This document shows positions 1 to 12,855 of a stretch of DNA of 64,000 bases, piece after piece; within the stretch, counting starts at the first letter, position 1, and every line of letters begins with the position of its first letter. The stretch spans positions 2,852,001 to 2,916,000 of the forward strand of contig NC_091886.1 of assembly GCF_019399895.1 (NCBI RefSeq). Reading direction: 5' to 3'. This DNA comes from Cardiocondyla obscurior. Taxonomy: Eukaryota; Arthropoda; Insecta; Hymenoptera; Formicidae. Position numbers and translations under genes: made by a program. The notes below the pieces were generated by a model. The model was given only the letters and a program-made list of their open reading frames with translations. It did not search any database and had not been told where the DNA came from.

Positions 1-3000
1 AAGAATTAATTGGCTGGAAGAATAATACGTCAGATTAACATATCAGTATTTAATCCTGGAATACATTCCTTTATAATATTTATCGATTTATTATGCAAAC
101 GAGAATTCACGTACGCGTAATGACTATAAAATAAAGCTTATTATGTCGATACGCCAGTCATTTATATTCTTCGGTGTCTTATTTTATAACATAATTATTA
201 TTATTACGAGATGTAGATGTCTGGTCGTTATAAACTTAAAAAAAAATTTATCCGCAATGTGTCTTGCATTTTAAAATTTAATTTTTTTCAAATAGTTATT
301 TAAAGGAATTTTTAATTATGAAAAAAAAATCGAAAGAAAATTATCCTTACAAATGGAACATACGGACGTATTTGAAAACAGAAATTTATAATTAATAAAA
401 TATAAAATAGACATATGCACACACGTGTGCGCATATATAACAGAAATTAAATTGAAAGTTTTGATTGAATTACCGTTTCTCATAGCTAGTGAAGTTTTAG
501 TTAACGTTCTCCACTTTTTCTTCATAGTACCTGTGAGAAAATAAGCTCTAAAAAGTTTTGGCAGGTAATTGGAAAGGACACCGCAGAAAACCGTTGTGCG
601 GTCGATAGCGTTTTCACCTCTTTGTAAAACAAACAATGGCTTTGTATTCGGACACGAAATATCAATGCGGTATCATCTTGAACTGCACTATTTTTATAAT
701 TCGGATTTTTCCATTGTCTTTCCCTTGATTATAAATTGTTTTCCTAACATATTTTCACCCGCATTTCATACAAAAGAAAGAAATTTGCGAACTAAAGTTT
801 TATACAATTAATAATTACGTCGTGCTGTTTATCTAATATTACCGTTGCACCGCGATACTTTTTTTTAATTAAGTACGTCAAGTGCTTTTTGTAACTATGA
901 GTAATAATTAACGAGATTTACGCGTGAAATAACGTATCAATTTTGTTTTCTTCCCCCCCTGTAACGTCAATCGGTCAATTTCCCGTCCTCCGTAACGTTG
1001 CAAAGAATCGTCGTAAATCTCGACCGATTCGGCCAGCTCGAATCCATCCGGTGTGCCATCCGGAATTCCGATGCGGAAGGTTCGGAAGCGAATCGTACAT
1101 TACGCGGACGTCTGGCCGGTCGGGGTAACCGGTTAGGGTAGAGCTCGCGCGTTGTGTATTCGCTTTAAAGCTTCTTCCGGCTGCAGCTTCCGGCACGGAG
1201 GGATGCGACCGATTCGCCTATTTCCAGCGTCGGTGCAGCCAGCCGATGTCAACGGCGCGCGATCCACCGCGACTCGTGTGCGTCGGAACAAAAGCCTAAA
1301 GCCAACTCTAGGCTTAGGTAACGTTGTCGCGTTGCAAATGCACGGCTGATTGTGAAAGGAGAAGCTCGTTTCACCCGGCAACATTCGGACGCGCTCGGCC
1401 TCGGACTCTCGCGGGCAAACGTTAATTGGACTAATAATAATTACATCTGGCGCGCACGGTATCCAGCGCGGAGTAAAACGGCCTCGCAAGCAGTGGATCA
1501 AAGCGCGCAAGACGCGATAACCGCGGCGATGAGGAACTTAATTTTTCTCTCCGCAGCGTGTAGTGCCGAGAGAAAAAAAAAAAAATCCAAAGCGAGTTTT
1601 CCTCTGTAACGTGTAACGCGTGTAAATGGCACTGAAAACGTGCTCGGGCTTTTCTGCGCGACGCTCCTCCATCTCGCGATCGCGACCAAATTTTCTGCCC
1701 ACTCCCCTTCCCTTCCCCCTGTGCGCTCTTTTCCATACCTCGTTAATTTTTTGCCTATCGTGCTTCCCAGGGCCCTCGTTTTGCTCGTGGTCCTTTTCGC
1801 AAAAGCGTTCTTTCACTCGCGCCGACGTAGAACAAAGCGTATCACGCGATACCGTAGGAAATAAAGATCGGGTTCACCGCGCGCGAAATGCGATAGGACG
1901 TGACGCCGTAATTTTATGCGGCCGCTTCCCAAGAGAAACACCACGCCACGGCACACACTTTGTGGCCGGGATGCCGATGATAATTGCTACGGCCAAGTGT
2001 ACACGTTATCCCACTGCAGTCGAGTATTTCTTGCTCGTCTCAAGGCGTGTGTGTACGCTCGGCGAGCGAGCGCTGAACGAACCGCGAACGCGAACATTTA
2101 TAAATAATTAATTGCAAATCAATTGCAACAACAAAAAAAAAATCATACCGACAACGTATACATCATCGAGAAATGTTCGCAGTTGCTGCGTTCGTTTGGC
2201 GTTTGTTGGCTAAGTGCACACACCTTCAGAACTATTATCACGCTTTGAATAAAAATGTAGAATAAACTGTCATTGTTCTACGTTTATGAATACGTTTTGT
2301 CACCTTTCAAATGACTGAGAAACTTAAAGAAACGATGCTACAGTGAAACTATCTTTTTGCTGTAAAATATTATTTCTGCACGGTTCGAAAAAGAAAGATT
2401 TTAACAGCTGTATCATTTCCTCTAAGGACTCGAGGGGGTAAAAAATTCAATTACGAATTTACATTATTTTGCTAGATTAATAAAATTTTTTAGTAACGCA
2501 GTCTTCGCCCTCGGTATTAAAAAAAAATATGTATGTTAATAATATGCATATAATATTATAGAAAAAGAAAATGGAACCTTAAATTCAAATGTTTAAAAAC
2601 GATAAGACTATGAATTATATTTTTAAAAAAATTGTTTTAAGTCGTGCGTTTTATACGTATTTCAAGTGTGAATTTTTTAAATAGCTTTTTAATAAGATTC
2701 TCGCGAATTGATTGACGGAAAAGCAAGATTGAGGATTGTAAATGCTTGGCGGTTTCGAAATTATGTTAATATTTGTGCTTTCGAAATTCAATTTATCTAT
2801 TTTCCCTTAAAATTATCGACAAGTCTTTCACGTTTGATTGTCCGCGCGCTACTCTTTATTTCCTCTAAATTTTATATGCAAATGAAGAACATGCAAGTTC
2901 GATACGTGACACGAATACGCCCGATACGAAAGATAATGGAAGCGGCGGGATTTTTTAACTCGAATCGCGGCTTATATCATCACGTACGTCGTAACTTTCG

Positions 3001-3852
3001 ATGAAAATTTAAATCGCATGATTTTTTAACAATCGATTAATCTTAATTGTCTGCAATTGAAAATAATTACCAAACGTTAAATGCATTCTGAATATTAAAT
3101 TTTTTTTTCTTTTGCCTTTTGATTAATTAATATAACTTTTTCATATTTCGAACTCTAGAAAAAGATCGCTTATAAATTGCGACAATTTTTTAGAAGATAA
3201 AAATTGCGAAACTTTTTTTTTAATTATTACGTTTATTTAATTGGCCCCGCGACGTATTATTTAATTTATTGCTCGAGCGTCAAGCTTACGCGCACGGCTT
3301 GAAAGACGTCTTGCATTTCAGGCTGAAACGTCGGGTAACTTATTGTCAAATGAAATATGTACGGTATTATTTGCTGTGTAACAAGGCTGCTTTTATTCTC
3401 TAATATCCATAATATGCATGTAGCGCCAAAATTTCGTGACTCCGTTAGAGAATTTCACATCGTCAGTTTGCAGAATCACGCTTCCAACTTACGTTCGTTC
3501 TTCACAGCTGCGCTTAGTAATAACAATATTATCCTGCACCGCAGCCGGAAGTTTCCTTATTCCAGAATAATACTCTTTATTAATACGTATACAGTATACT
3601 TCGACAAAACTGTGTCAGTACCCTCTTTGACGCGCGCGCCTGTAGGAAGTGCGAACAGTCGCAAATATTTGTACTCGCTGCATATTTAACACTAAACACG
3701 ACTATCAAATTCTAAGTTTCATTCGCTCAACCGTGCAGAACCTTTCCGCGCAGAAAACTGATTTCAAACCTACCGAATTGCAATATTAAAAGCTCTCCGT
3801 TTACAAAATTCAATTCTTTTATATTATATGAATTTTGATAATACTTTTAAAT
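1..3852. other. Non-coding stretch with one CpG-rich block
   Basis: No gene can be supported here. The first 940 bases and 2110-3850 are AT-rich with many short A and T runs. Roughly 960-2090 is rich in CpG and poor in stop codons, which yields overlapping open frames on both strands (the longest about 160 codons from 1626). Those frames overlap on opposite strands, run through a poly-A stretch near 1573, and show no recognisable motif, signal peptide or domain, so I read them as composition artefacts. The stretch may be intergenic or the distal part of the minus-strand gene whose 5' end is at 36 kb. Confidence 0.6.
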
Positions 3853-4042
3853 TAGCCAGCCAGTCCGTGGTTATTATTATATAATAATTTCGTGGCTGTC
3901 TAGCAGAACTATCCAGTGCTGAGCCAGAAACGTAACTCTCGAAACGTTTAGGCACTAAAAAAAAACGAAATATCCAAACGTTTTTCGCCGCGAACCGATT
4001 TACTGCGCGTACTGACTTAGCTAACGCGGCGCTTGACCGCGA
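3853..4042 (+). repeat. Diverged relative of the foldback-element left arm
   Basis: This segment aligns co-linearly with 60810-60968. Shared blocks, in order, are a CGTGGTT word, GTGGCTGTCTAGC (CGGCTGTCTAGC in the other copy), a GAGC word, CGTTTTTCGCCGCG (identical in both), ACTGCGCGTACTGAC (ATTGCGCGTTCTGAC) and a final GCTTGACCGCG (GCTCGACTGCCGCG). It holds its own insertion, a short AT palindrome near 3871-3890. I found no convincing right arm downstream; a CAGACAGCTATACAG word near 4220 is only suggestive. It is probably a solo or truncated copy of the same mobile family. Confidence 0.6.
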
Positions 4043-4671
4043 ATTATTTCCACTCGCGCGGTTCGATCCTAAATATGTAGAAGTTCAGTCGCGATCGAAG
4101 ACTCGACTTCGTCCGAGGTACGAAGTCTCATAATCGAGATCGAATGTAACGAGGTTTCGGCGAACGTAGATATTCTCGCGCGCGGCAGCGGCTGCGCCGG
4201 CGACGGCGACGATTCATCCCCAGACAGCTATACAGCGCGCGAACGGCGTTGCGGCTTCGCGTTTCTACATTTAAAATAAGCGAGTCAAGTTTTGCATAAT
4301 CGTTCGCCGATCTCCAGGCGCGCATACGCGGTTAATATATTTTTCCATTGCGCCCGAGAGCGCGTTCCTCCCGCGGGTCCTCCTATCTTTGCCGCGATAT
4401 GACACTGGGAACGAGACACGAGCGCGGAAGTGGAGTGGAATTGCCAATTCGGAAAAAAGGAAAGAGAGTCGGAGACGTTAGTAGATTTTGGTACAGAATT
4501 CGTCGGGAAAAATCACCAAATGCCGGGGATAAACGTTAACGTAACAGATGAAACGTATAATCGAGTGAAGTCTATCGAGATTAAATTTTACGATTAAATT
4601 ACGGTAGAGAACTTTGTGGTTTTTTTTATTTTTTTATTTTTTTTTTTTCTTCTCTCTCTTTCGTAATACAG
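4043..4671. other. CpG-rich block followed by a T-rich tract
   Basis: From 4043 to about 4540 the sequence is CpG-rich, with alternating CG trinucleotides near 4180-4215. From 4618 it becomes almost pure T and then CT-rich. The pyrimidine tract leads directly into the candidate splice acceptor at 4671. No gene is visible in the CpG-rich part. Confidence 0.4.
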
Positions 4672-4726
4672 AATATCTTTTAACGTTTATTTATTGTTTG
4701 AAAAATTTAAGCTTGTTATACTATCG
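4672..4726 (+). other. Candidate internal exon (55 nt)
   Basis: A very long pyrimidine tract (4619-4660) ends in TAATACAG at 4671, and 55 nt later ATCG is followed by the donor GTAAGTG. One frame is open through the segment, reading ISFNVYLLFEKFKLVILS after one leftover base; the other two hold stops or give nothing convincing. The splice signals are textbook but the interior is AT-rich and unrecognised. In 64 kb some good acceptor-donor pairs are expected by chance, and no partner exon is identified. It lies on the opposite strand from the 36-kb gene. Confidence 0.25.
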
Positions 4727-7700
4727 GTAAGTGATTTTAAAAGTGCCGGAAAAAAATTTATAAATTTGTTACACCGTTAACTTGCTTTCATTGCGAAACA
4801 AACATGCAAGCGAATGATTTACTCGAAAGATAGGTTTGTTTGCCGGCTGGTAATTTTGTCTTTTTCGACATGGACATGTCATATTGTGTTACGGGAACGA
4901 ACGCGAAATGCCCTACGGAGTTCAAAAACAAAGGGTATACTCTTTTCCTGCTCTCTAGTACGAAAAAGATCGTTCAAAGGAATCTACAAACGATTCGTTA
5001 GCGTACTTTGATATACGGAGTAACGCAAAAGTTATTTATTCTCAATTGTACGCTCTTTAAAAATTTTAGAAAGGATTTTTAAGTAAATAGTGTTTGATAG
5101 ATTCTTTTTTGCACTTTTCTTTTTTTTTTCCTCTTTTGATTTAATTACGACATCATTAATAGGTAACGTTAAAAGGCTTTTTAATTAAATATTTGATAAC
5201 GAGTTAAAATGTAATTTTTTAAAGGACTATAATTATACAGAATTTATTGATACGGAAAATCTGAAGCATTCCACATATAATTTTGATATAGTTGTAAATA
5301 ATTTCTAATTAACCATATGGATAGTGATGTTAATGTACCTCCGTATAGTCAACGATGACGAAAAGTGCAAAGCCGAGAGAGCGTCATATTAAAACCGTGC
5401 GCAGTCACTTACGAGTTTAATTAATTAAATGATAACGCCTCCGACGATGTTCGATCCAAGGGACAAGAATGTTTGAATAAAGCAGGAAAATGGGAAGCGA
5501 GCGTGTTAATGTTTGACTTTATTTCTCTGTCGCAGGATCTAGTAGTAAACGGATAGTGCTCTGATTTAATTCAAAGTAGAGATCAAAGCAAATTTTTATC
5601 CGACATGTGAAACCCGAATAAAGCTGTAACGACTAAATGTAACTCTAACTAGTCCCGGAAACCGATCGAAGGATCGAGTTTGAATGGCACGGCCTTTGAA
5701 AGACTGGCTTTTGATTTCGCGATTTACTTAATACGCGACCCTTTCGTCGGGCATTCGCTTAACAATTTGCACGGCGGAAAATTGGGGGGGAAAAATTGTG
5801 ACCAATGTTCCATCAAGCGGCGTGAAGTTTGAAAATAAATATTATAGGAAAATACATCGAAGTCACACCATGACGCGCATGTCTATTACCCTTCGAGCAA
5901 AATTGCTGCAAAAAATAAGGTTAAAAAAAAAAATTGAAATGGACTTTGCGGTCGCGAGATTTAAATTTGAATGCATTAACGTTGTAACCCGCAATTTTGC
6001 ATAAAGGGCTTTAGTGCTTTTAACCCTTCACACGTCCTGCAAATGGATCCGGAGGACCAGCTGCAAAAATCCCGCGGAATTTCATCAAATTGCGGTGAAT
6101 TGTAAAAATCTTTATGCACACATTAAACGAAAACATATTGCGATCTGCTAATGCGAAAAATAAAAGCGTAATGATGTCACTTTGACAAATGTAGGTAACA
6201 CTGTTGGTTAACGCGCTAATAAATTAATTTTACGTTTGTTATTCGTCGCGTAATTGGTGGAATTGCATGTTTTAAATGTAATAATCGTTGCCTGTACATC
6301 GTTTAAGAAATTTTGTGCCGTCACGCGCCGCGTCGTGTATTTCTCGTGTGGCAATCGCAATTACTCGATTAAAATGAGAGAGGGCCAAACACGAGTGAAC
6401 GGCGTTCCTCCGTATCAATGCCTTTACGCGCATAGAGACGTAACACCGAACGTCCAAGGACGTTCTTGCACCGTTTCCATACCTCCTTTTTTTTTCCTAT
6501 GCTCGTTTCAATTGACTAGCCTTGGTTCCGCTCTGAAAATCCCGAGCAGATCGCTTTTTTTGTCAATAGCCACAAAGTGCAATAATAATACATGACTTTC
6601 CGACCGCGTTCTCTCGATTGACAAGACGGGTTCTTTTTTTCTCATTAATTAAATTATATATTAATTAAATATAATTAAAAGAAGAGAAAACTGAAAGGAA
6701 CACGTTACATTGATGTCTCTTCGATCGATATTTGTCTTTGACGAAGCGTAGTTCTTTAGAATCTGTATCTTTGAAGTTTATTAACTTCTCGAAAATATCT
6801 TTGAGTGAAATAAAGTCGTCACATGAAGTAAAATTTTAGGAGCATTCAGTTTTGCCTTTATTAATTATTATATCAATTTTACTTAATTAAATTAATTTGT
6901 TATAATTGAGAAAAATTTTTACTGACAGTAAGAGAGGCTATAGATTTTATCAGGACACGTGCAAGCTGCATAAAATAAATAGACACTTTTTTTTTTTTCT
7001 TTTTTTTTTTCTTACGCGAATTATCGGAAAAGATTTTCGTTACGGTTTCTTTCCGTTTCTCTCTTTCAATATTTTATGCTTTGAATATTAAAGCAGGCGC
7101 ACAATAAAATGACAAGCATTAGCATATGAAAGTAATATTTATCAGATGCATCTCTCAAAAGATTGCGTGTCCACGTGTTATTTGCAGGTGATTTACGTCA
7201 CGAATGTATCATAGCTCGGAAAACGAGCGCCTTTTTACGTGGCGTGATTTACCTGACATTTCGTGCAGCACCGAATCGCGTATCCGCGTATATTAACAAT
7301 GACAAAGTCGTACGAGCACACGCCGGATCACGTAATTTTCAAGTCGCACGAGTTTGACCGTTAAGAATAATTAGGCCTCAGTTTGTGTCGTAACGTGCGA
7401 AGTGTATACCCTTTTTTTTTTTTTTTTCTTTATCAATTAATCACGAGTTCTTTAGAGAATCGAATAATGCAGTTTAGCTTTGTTATAAAACGCTTCAAGA
7501 AATGCATTTAATATGGTAATTGAGTCGTTTCGTGTGCTTCCAATCTCGATCTATAGAATCATTACGTCTATTTCGGACGTGTCTCTCGCTGCCGTTTATT
7601 TACTGAAGGGCTTCTTATCGATATGCGTCGAATTAAGAGGCTCCCGGGAGCGCGGTTGAATAGCATTTCGTTCTCAATCTCGAACATCAAAGGGCTCGGC

Positions 7701-7989
7701 GAATCTTACGGCTAAAAGCCGTACAAGCTTATTTTCTGGTAGTATTTAAGGAGCTTGCCGACGCAAAAGGCGGCTCGCACAGTGCAAGCAGTATATAATA
7801 AAGTGTAAAAAAAAAAAAAATAGATGGGAGTAAAAGAGAAAGAAATATAAAGAAGCAGAGAAAAAAATGGGGGAGGAAAGATTTCTTCCACCTGCTCATT
7901 TCGCGATATTTTCACGAGCTCGCGCGAACATTAGCGACTTCCCGTAAATCGCCTCTCCGAGAACGATATACCCGTTAAATCGAACTTAC
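4727..7989. other. Non-coding stretch, nothing recognised
   Basis: The stretch is AT-rich with T-runs near 5107-5130, 6990-7010 and 7413-7428. A strong-looking acceptor (TTATTTCTCTGTCGCAG, ending near 5538) has no donor or useful open frame after it. A TTAACCCTT word at 6020 resembles the start of piggyBac-type ends, but no partner end was seen. I see no gene. Confidence 0.5.
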
Positions 7990-8049
7990 CGACCTACCAA
8001 AGTATGTGGAACGTGGAACGAAGGCTCGGGCAACTGGATCGTCGGAATC
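7990..8049 (-). other. Candidate 60-nt internal exon, minus strand
   Basis: On the minus strand a strong acceptor, TTACTTTCTTCTTTCAG, precedes 8049, and the exon ends at 7990 in GGTCG followed by the consensus donor GTAAGT. A second usable donor, TTTG/GTAGGT, lies eight bases inside. The exon is exactly 60 nt, so it keeps phase. Two frames are open: phase 0 gives DSDDPVARAFVPRSTYFGRS, and one leftover base gives IPTIQLPEPSFHVPHTLVG; the third has a TAG. It is on the same strand as the gene starting at 36 kb and may belong to it across a long intron. I do not recognise the peptide. The splice signals are seen directly; exon status and linkage are inferred. Confidence 0.45.
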
Positions 8050-11000
8050 CTGAAAGAAGAAAGTAAGACGCGATGCACAAAAGAGCGCTCGGAAAAACGT
8101 CCCCTTCCCCTCGCCTACTTCCGTTGCCACTTTTCTTCTCTGCAGGGCCGTTACTTTATTTCCTCGGTAGGAAGCACTACCCGATCGTGTGCGGCGGCGT
8201 CTCGCGATAGAGGAAGAATGCGGCGCCCGATAGTGGTGCTACACCTAAATCTCGTTTCCTTAATATGACGGACGTGGCTGCCGGGCCTGGCACGCGCCAA
8301 TTTTTATCGCGGTGCCTGTAATAAATTCGGTTTGACGCGCGTGTTTCGCCCGTCTCTCTTCCGAGAACCTCTAGAATAATGGCGCAATATGCATCACGAC
8401 AAACTGCCACGCTTTAATTCTCTATCTAATACAGATTTGGAAAACTGTTTTTACGTGAATAAACGAACGATTTCTCGAATAAAAGAAACCCGAAATTTAA
8501 TTTCCTCGTACGGAGGAAATTATTTCCGCCTCCAAAAAGATTATGAAACGTTAAGTAATTTATTTACTTCTCTTTTTTTTTCTTTTTTTTCCCTTTTGTA
8601 ATTAATTTTTTTACACGTCATATTTTTAATTCTCCACTCCAATCTTTAAGCGTTTTAAGTAATAATAGAGTTTTCAAGAAGTTAGATGCGAATTAATAAC
8701 TACGTTAGTTTTGAAAGCATAAACGTGCCGAACACGGCGTCGATATTGCAATCAGCCTTCTTCCGCAAATTTTTAATTTAGCACTTTGTTCGATTTCACG
8801 GCGATGAAAGTCCCGGCGATTGTATTATTGCTAACATTAGCACGCGAGAATAGAAAGTTTAACGATAGTACCAACAAAGCGATCACTAAATTGAAATTAA
8901 ACACTACATTCGACTGCTAACTTTTAAAAGAGGGTAACATGTTTCCCCGCTCAGAATTATAAATAGAATGCTATTTAATTTAGATTAAAATAAATCTAAT
9001 ATTCGTACTTAAAAAATAATTTTTTTATCGTTCCCGATTACACAATAAATTTATATTATTATTTTAAATTATTATATTATTTACTCTATTATTTTACTTT
9101 TTTTTTTTTAATTTCAAAATTAATAAAAAAGAAAATCTATTAATAATAAATAGTGGAAAAATTTTTTTCTTTTTTCAATATATCGACAAATAAAAATATC
9201 GCACGGAGTTCAGTCAGATTTGTTCGACAACGGGCATTTTCCGGTGTTCGTTTCAATTATTCCTGAAGCAAAACGAGCGAGATGGCTCGCGTGAAAGGAG
9301 TGCTTCGTTTCATTTTACGTTCAGACTTTAATGGCTTAACCAGAGCGAGAGAATCGTAATCACCTCGCGAATTGCACGCGACCTGACGGTCGGCGGAATA
9401 TTATGAAGTCGTTGACACGAGCGACTGGAGAAGACCTGACGGCCCCGAGTGACTATCGCGACGAGGTGCCCGGTGAAATCGGAGCGGCAGAAGCGAGGTT
9501 TCGCCGAGATACGCCGCCGGACTCGTGCCGTGAGCGCTTAACGCGATATTAACGAGCACCCGGCTCTTATAGAATATTCTATTGGAATAGGATTTTGTTC
9601 GCGGCAATTGTAGACTTAGGACATCCTAATAATATCAACGAAAGAAAGAGAAATACGTCGTCGCTGAATACTTAATTAAATAAGTCTGAAATTACATTCA
9701 TTGTGTTATACGTGAGTAAAAAGAAAAAGAAAAAAAAGGTTTTTTTTTCCACTCACCGACGTAGATAACAACCGTGCGAAATCGTCCGTGATTTTACAAA
9801 GGCTCGCAAGACGCGACTGATCATTTTTATTGTGTAACATGTCGCAGCGAGATTTCCCTCGTTTTCGAAGCCCCTCGAGCGTAAACCCGTTTCTATTAAA
9901 CGACATTGTTATCGATCTTGTTTCATTTGACACGTCGCGTCTTGAATATGCACGTATTCCCGACGACGGGGATCCAATGTCGCGAAATAAGCTACTGAAA
10001 TTGGAGATATTCGTCCGGGAAGAATTACGGGCCGGGGGTTATCGTCATACGTGCCTATCGGAATCCAGCTGTCGAGCGAATCTCGCCGTCGACGCTCCCG
10101 CTCGCGCATCCGCCGGGGGAAAAAAGCAACGTCTATCGCGACGGGCGATCGTAATATCGCGCGACTCCGAGCACGGGTGAATACGTCCGGAACACTTCTG
10201 ATGCATCGACTCCATTTCGCAACGTTTCCCGCTTTCTGCTCGGAATCAAAACCCGCTTCTCCGCGCGACGCGATCCACCCCGAATGTCTCTTCCGCGCCA
10301 ACAAGAACGACCGTCTTTCGCGGATCCTGAATAATAAATTCGAATCAAACAAGGGATCGCATTTCTGAATTTTTTGCGCGCTGGTAATATCGTTTCACGT
10401 CATTTTGCCTCTCGGAGCTGGCTCAAGGCTTAAGCAGGAGGGGGAAAAAAAAAAAAATTATTATTTAATTCTCATATCTCCACGGGATTACTGTCGCTGG
10501 GGCATTAATGAAATATTATTTCCACGACGCAGTGTCGCGGCAGAAATGTTGAATATTTTGATATGTAACGCAATGATAAAGAATTACCGAATTACACTCG
10601 CGTCAAAAGTTTGCGCCAGCTGGATGCGTAGCTGTATATAAATTTAATTCCCTTAAAATAAAATAGCTTGTCCCAGATTTTCATTCATTCGTGATATTTG
10701 TACGATCGATTATTCGGTGGTTATCTAATATTTAAGAAATCTTATTTTAAATTTATCTAGAAATTTTTTATGGATAAAAAAATAATTCCTTTTTTTTTAT
10801 AAGAATGGGAAAAAATAATAGAAAATTGCTTTCGAACTAAAATCTATACGAGTCGTCTGCTTCTCCAGTCTATACATGCGTATATGATTGCACGTGTACG
10901 TGTGTGCGTGTGTACCTCTATCTATAATAGAACATCCAATCTAGTCATGCTTGATGAATATTACGCTTTGTATACGCAACTGCAGCTTTCGTCGCGTCTA

Positions 11001-12765
11001 TCAAAAGCGGTGCTCGGAGTATCTATTAATGAAAATTTCAATTTTCATAATAAGATAGCAGCACTTTGCATAATAATCTTGATACGTGTCTCATTAATTT
11101 ATAATATATGAACTTGTAAAATAATAATTAATGTCCTGTCATCGATCTCTTTGCTCGGCAAATTTCCGACCAATAAGATTACCATCGGACAGATTGAGGT
11201 GAATGGCAAACTGATTCCCAGAGTCGTCATCTAAGGAATCAAGAGACTCGAGGAATTTGGTCGGAAATGGTCCAACAGTCTCTATGCTCGCTCCGTCTAT
11301 TTAAACGGATTGAAATTTAACCATCAAAGTCGGGCTCGTACACGGCAATGGTAAAAATTTTACGTGCCTTAACGATATTAATGCTTTTGAATGTTCCTCC
11401 GAGTAGACGTCACTCCGTCACATTTTACCAAACGAAACTGTCTTCGCGTACGTCTTGCGACTTTGACGATTAATTAAAATATCAGCGCCCCACCTAGTTT
11501 CATTTCGAAGATCAAAGCTATTTCCCGTATCTGCGATACTTATCAAAAGTGGAGGAGAAGCTTACCTACGATACCTATCAAAGAAGGGCATCCCCGAACT
11601 TACGTAATAACAACTGCGCGACGCTTTGACTAATTATTCCGACCCGCGCCTTATTAAAGTACATCGCGTAAGTTTGCAAACAAATTAGGTTTGCGTAACA
11701 TCAGCTCTCGCGATAGCCTAGAAGCGGTGGGTGGAGATAGGACGGATAACGAGCCGAGGTAGGAGGCACCCTCGACGAAGAGTCCTCGTCGATTTAATGT
11801 ACAAATCCGTCGATCCGAGATCGACGCGATCAGAGATCCGTTAAAGCGACCGCGTCTCGCCTGCGCCGGCGAATGGAGCTCGATTAGACGAGATGAAGAT
11901 GAAAGCGTGTCGCGTTCTCTTAAGGGCGTAGCTCCTCGCTATAAACGAGCCGATTGATTACGTAATTCGTGCTACCCGTAAGCCCCGTCGATCTTGCGCC
12001 CGGGGAGTCTCGCGTAGTTTGACGGAGCGGCGGAATTAGCGAGTCATTGTTTCGCGCTGTGCGCGTAGACGTCGACAGATCGCGCAAACACACCGGCTCG
12101 AGCGCGCTCTCCCGCTAGCGAGCTCCGTGATCGAGAACCCGGAATCGAGAAAAGACGAGCTTCTGCTCTGGATACGACGAGGCGTCGCGCTTCCGCGTCT
12201 GGTGCCCCCGGGTGCTCGATATTTTCGCGCGGAGATGACTGATTCGCATAATCATTTGAGTTTAGCGAACCCACGGACGTCAGATCAATACTTTACACGG
12301 ATACATATACATTTATATTCGCGCACCGCTCACATATTTTGTATATACATTTTTCTAAGAGCTAATACCGTAGATATTCGAGGAAATGTATTAAAGGTGT
12401 GTGTGTGTGCACTTAGCGAACGCGAATATTCTCAAATAAAAAATTAAAGAAAAAAAGAAAAAAAAAATTAATCCTAAGTATTATTTAATATTTAATATTT
12501 AATACCTGGATGGAGCGAAATAACGAAAGTTAAAAGTCCCTGTCTTAAAAGTAAAAAATTTATAAGTAGGTAAAATAATCGCGGAACAATACGATTCGAC
12601 GCGATAGTAAAATGCAGCGGGATTTATTTCTAATTTTCGAAACTCGTTTGAAAATTTAGTGCTTTATTGGCGAGATAAGCTGACCGGTTCGGTCTCTCCG
12701 ATGTTAAAGAGTAGTCGAATCCCTTTCGAGATCCTATCGAAGAAGGGCGATTTGATTTCCGGCAG
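8050..12765. other. Non-coding stretch with CpG-rich blocks
   Basis: CpG-rich blocks at about 9390-9600, 9840-10370 and 11690-12300 carry overlapping open frames on both strands, including 147 codons on the minus strand from 10352, with no recognisable content. Between them the sequence is AT-rich and low in complexity (for example 8990-9190). A possible minus-strand donor (GTGAGT) lies at 9748-9753, but the acceptor upstream of it has no pyrimidine tract. I see no supportable gene. Confidence 0.45.
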
Positions 12766-12855
12766 GGCGATCCCGCGTGAATTAGTTGGAAACTCTCGCC
12801 TCGATAGGGCTCTCGCTTCGATATATCTCGTACTCACTTACTGGAAGCCAGCGTG
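12766..12855 (+). other. Weak candidate exon (90 nt)
   Basis: A moderate acceptor (GATTTCCGGCAG, ending at 12765) and a GCGTG/GTAAGA donor at 12855 bracket 90 nt. One frame is open and reads AIPRELVGNSRLDRALASIY onward, with a fairly balanced composition. The pyrimidine tract is short and no neighbouring plus-strand exon is identified, so this is reported as a possibility only. Confidence 0.15.

Noticed and set aside
1626..2111. 161-codon plus-strand frame
   Set aside because: Composition artefact in a CpG-rich block with overlapping frames in other phases.
9748..9820. Minus-strand GTGAGT donor with an upstream open segment
   Set aside because: The only acceptor candidate (ATGATCAG) lacks a pyrimidine tract.
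11921..11995. tRNA-like start (GGGCGTAGCTC)
   Set aside because: The D-arm continuation, anticodon arm and the TTCGANNCC box at proper spacing are missing.
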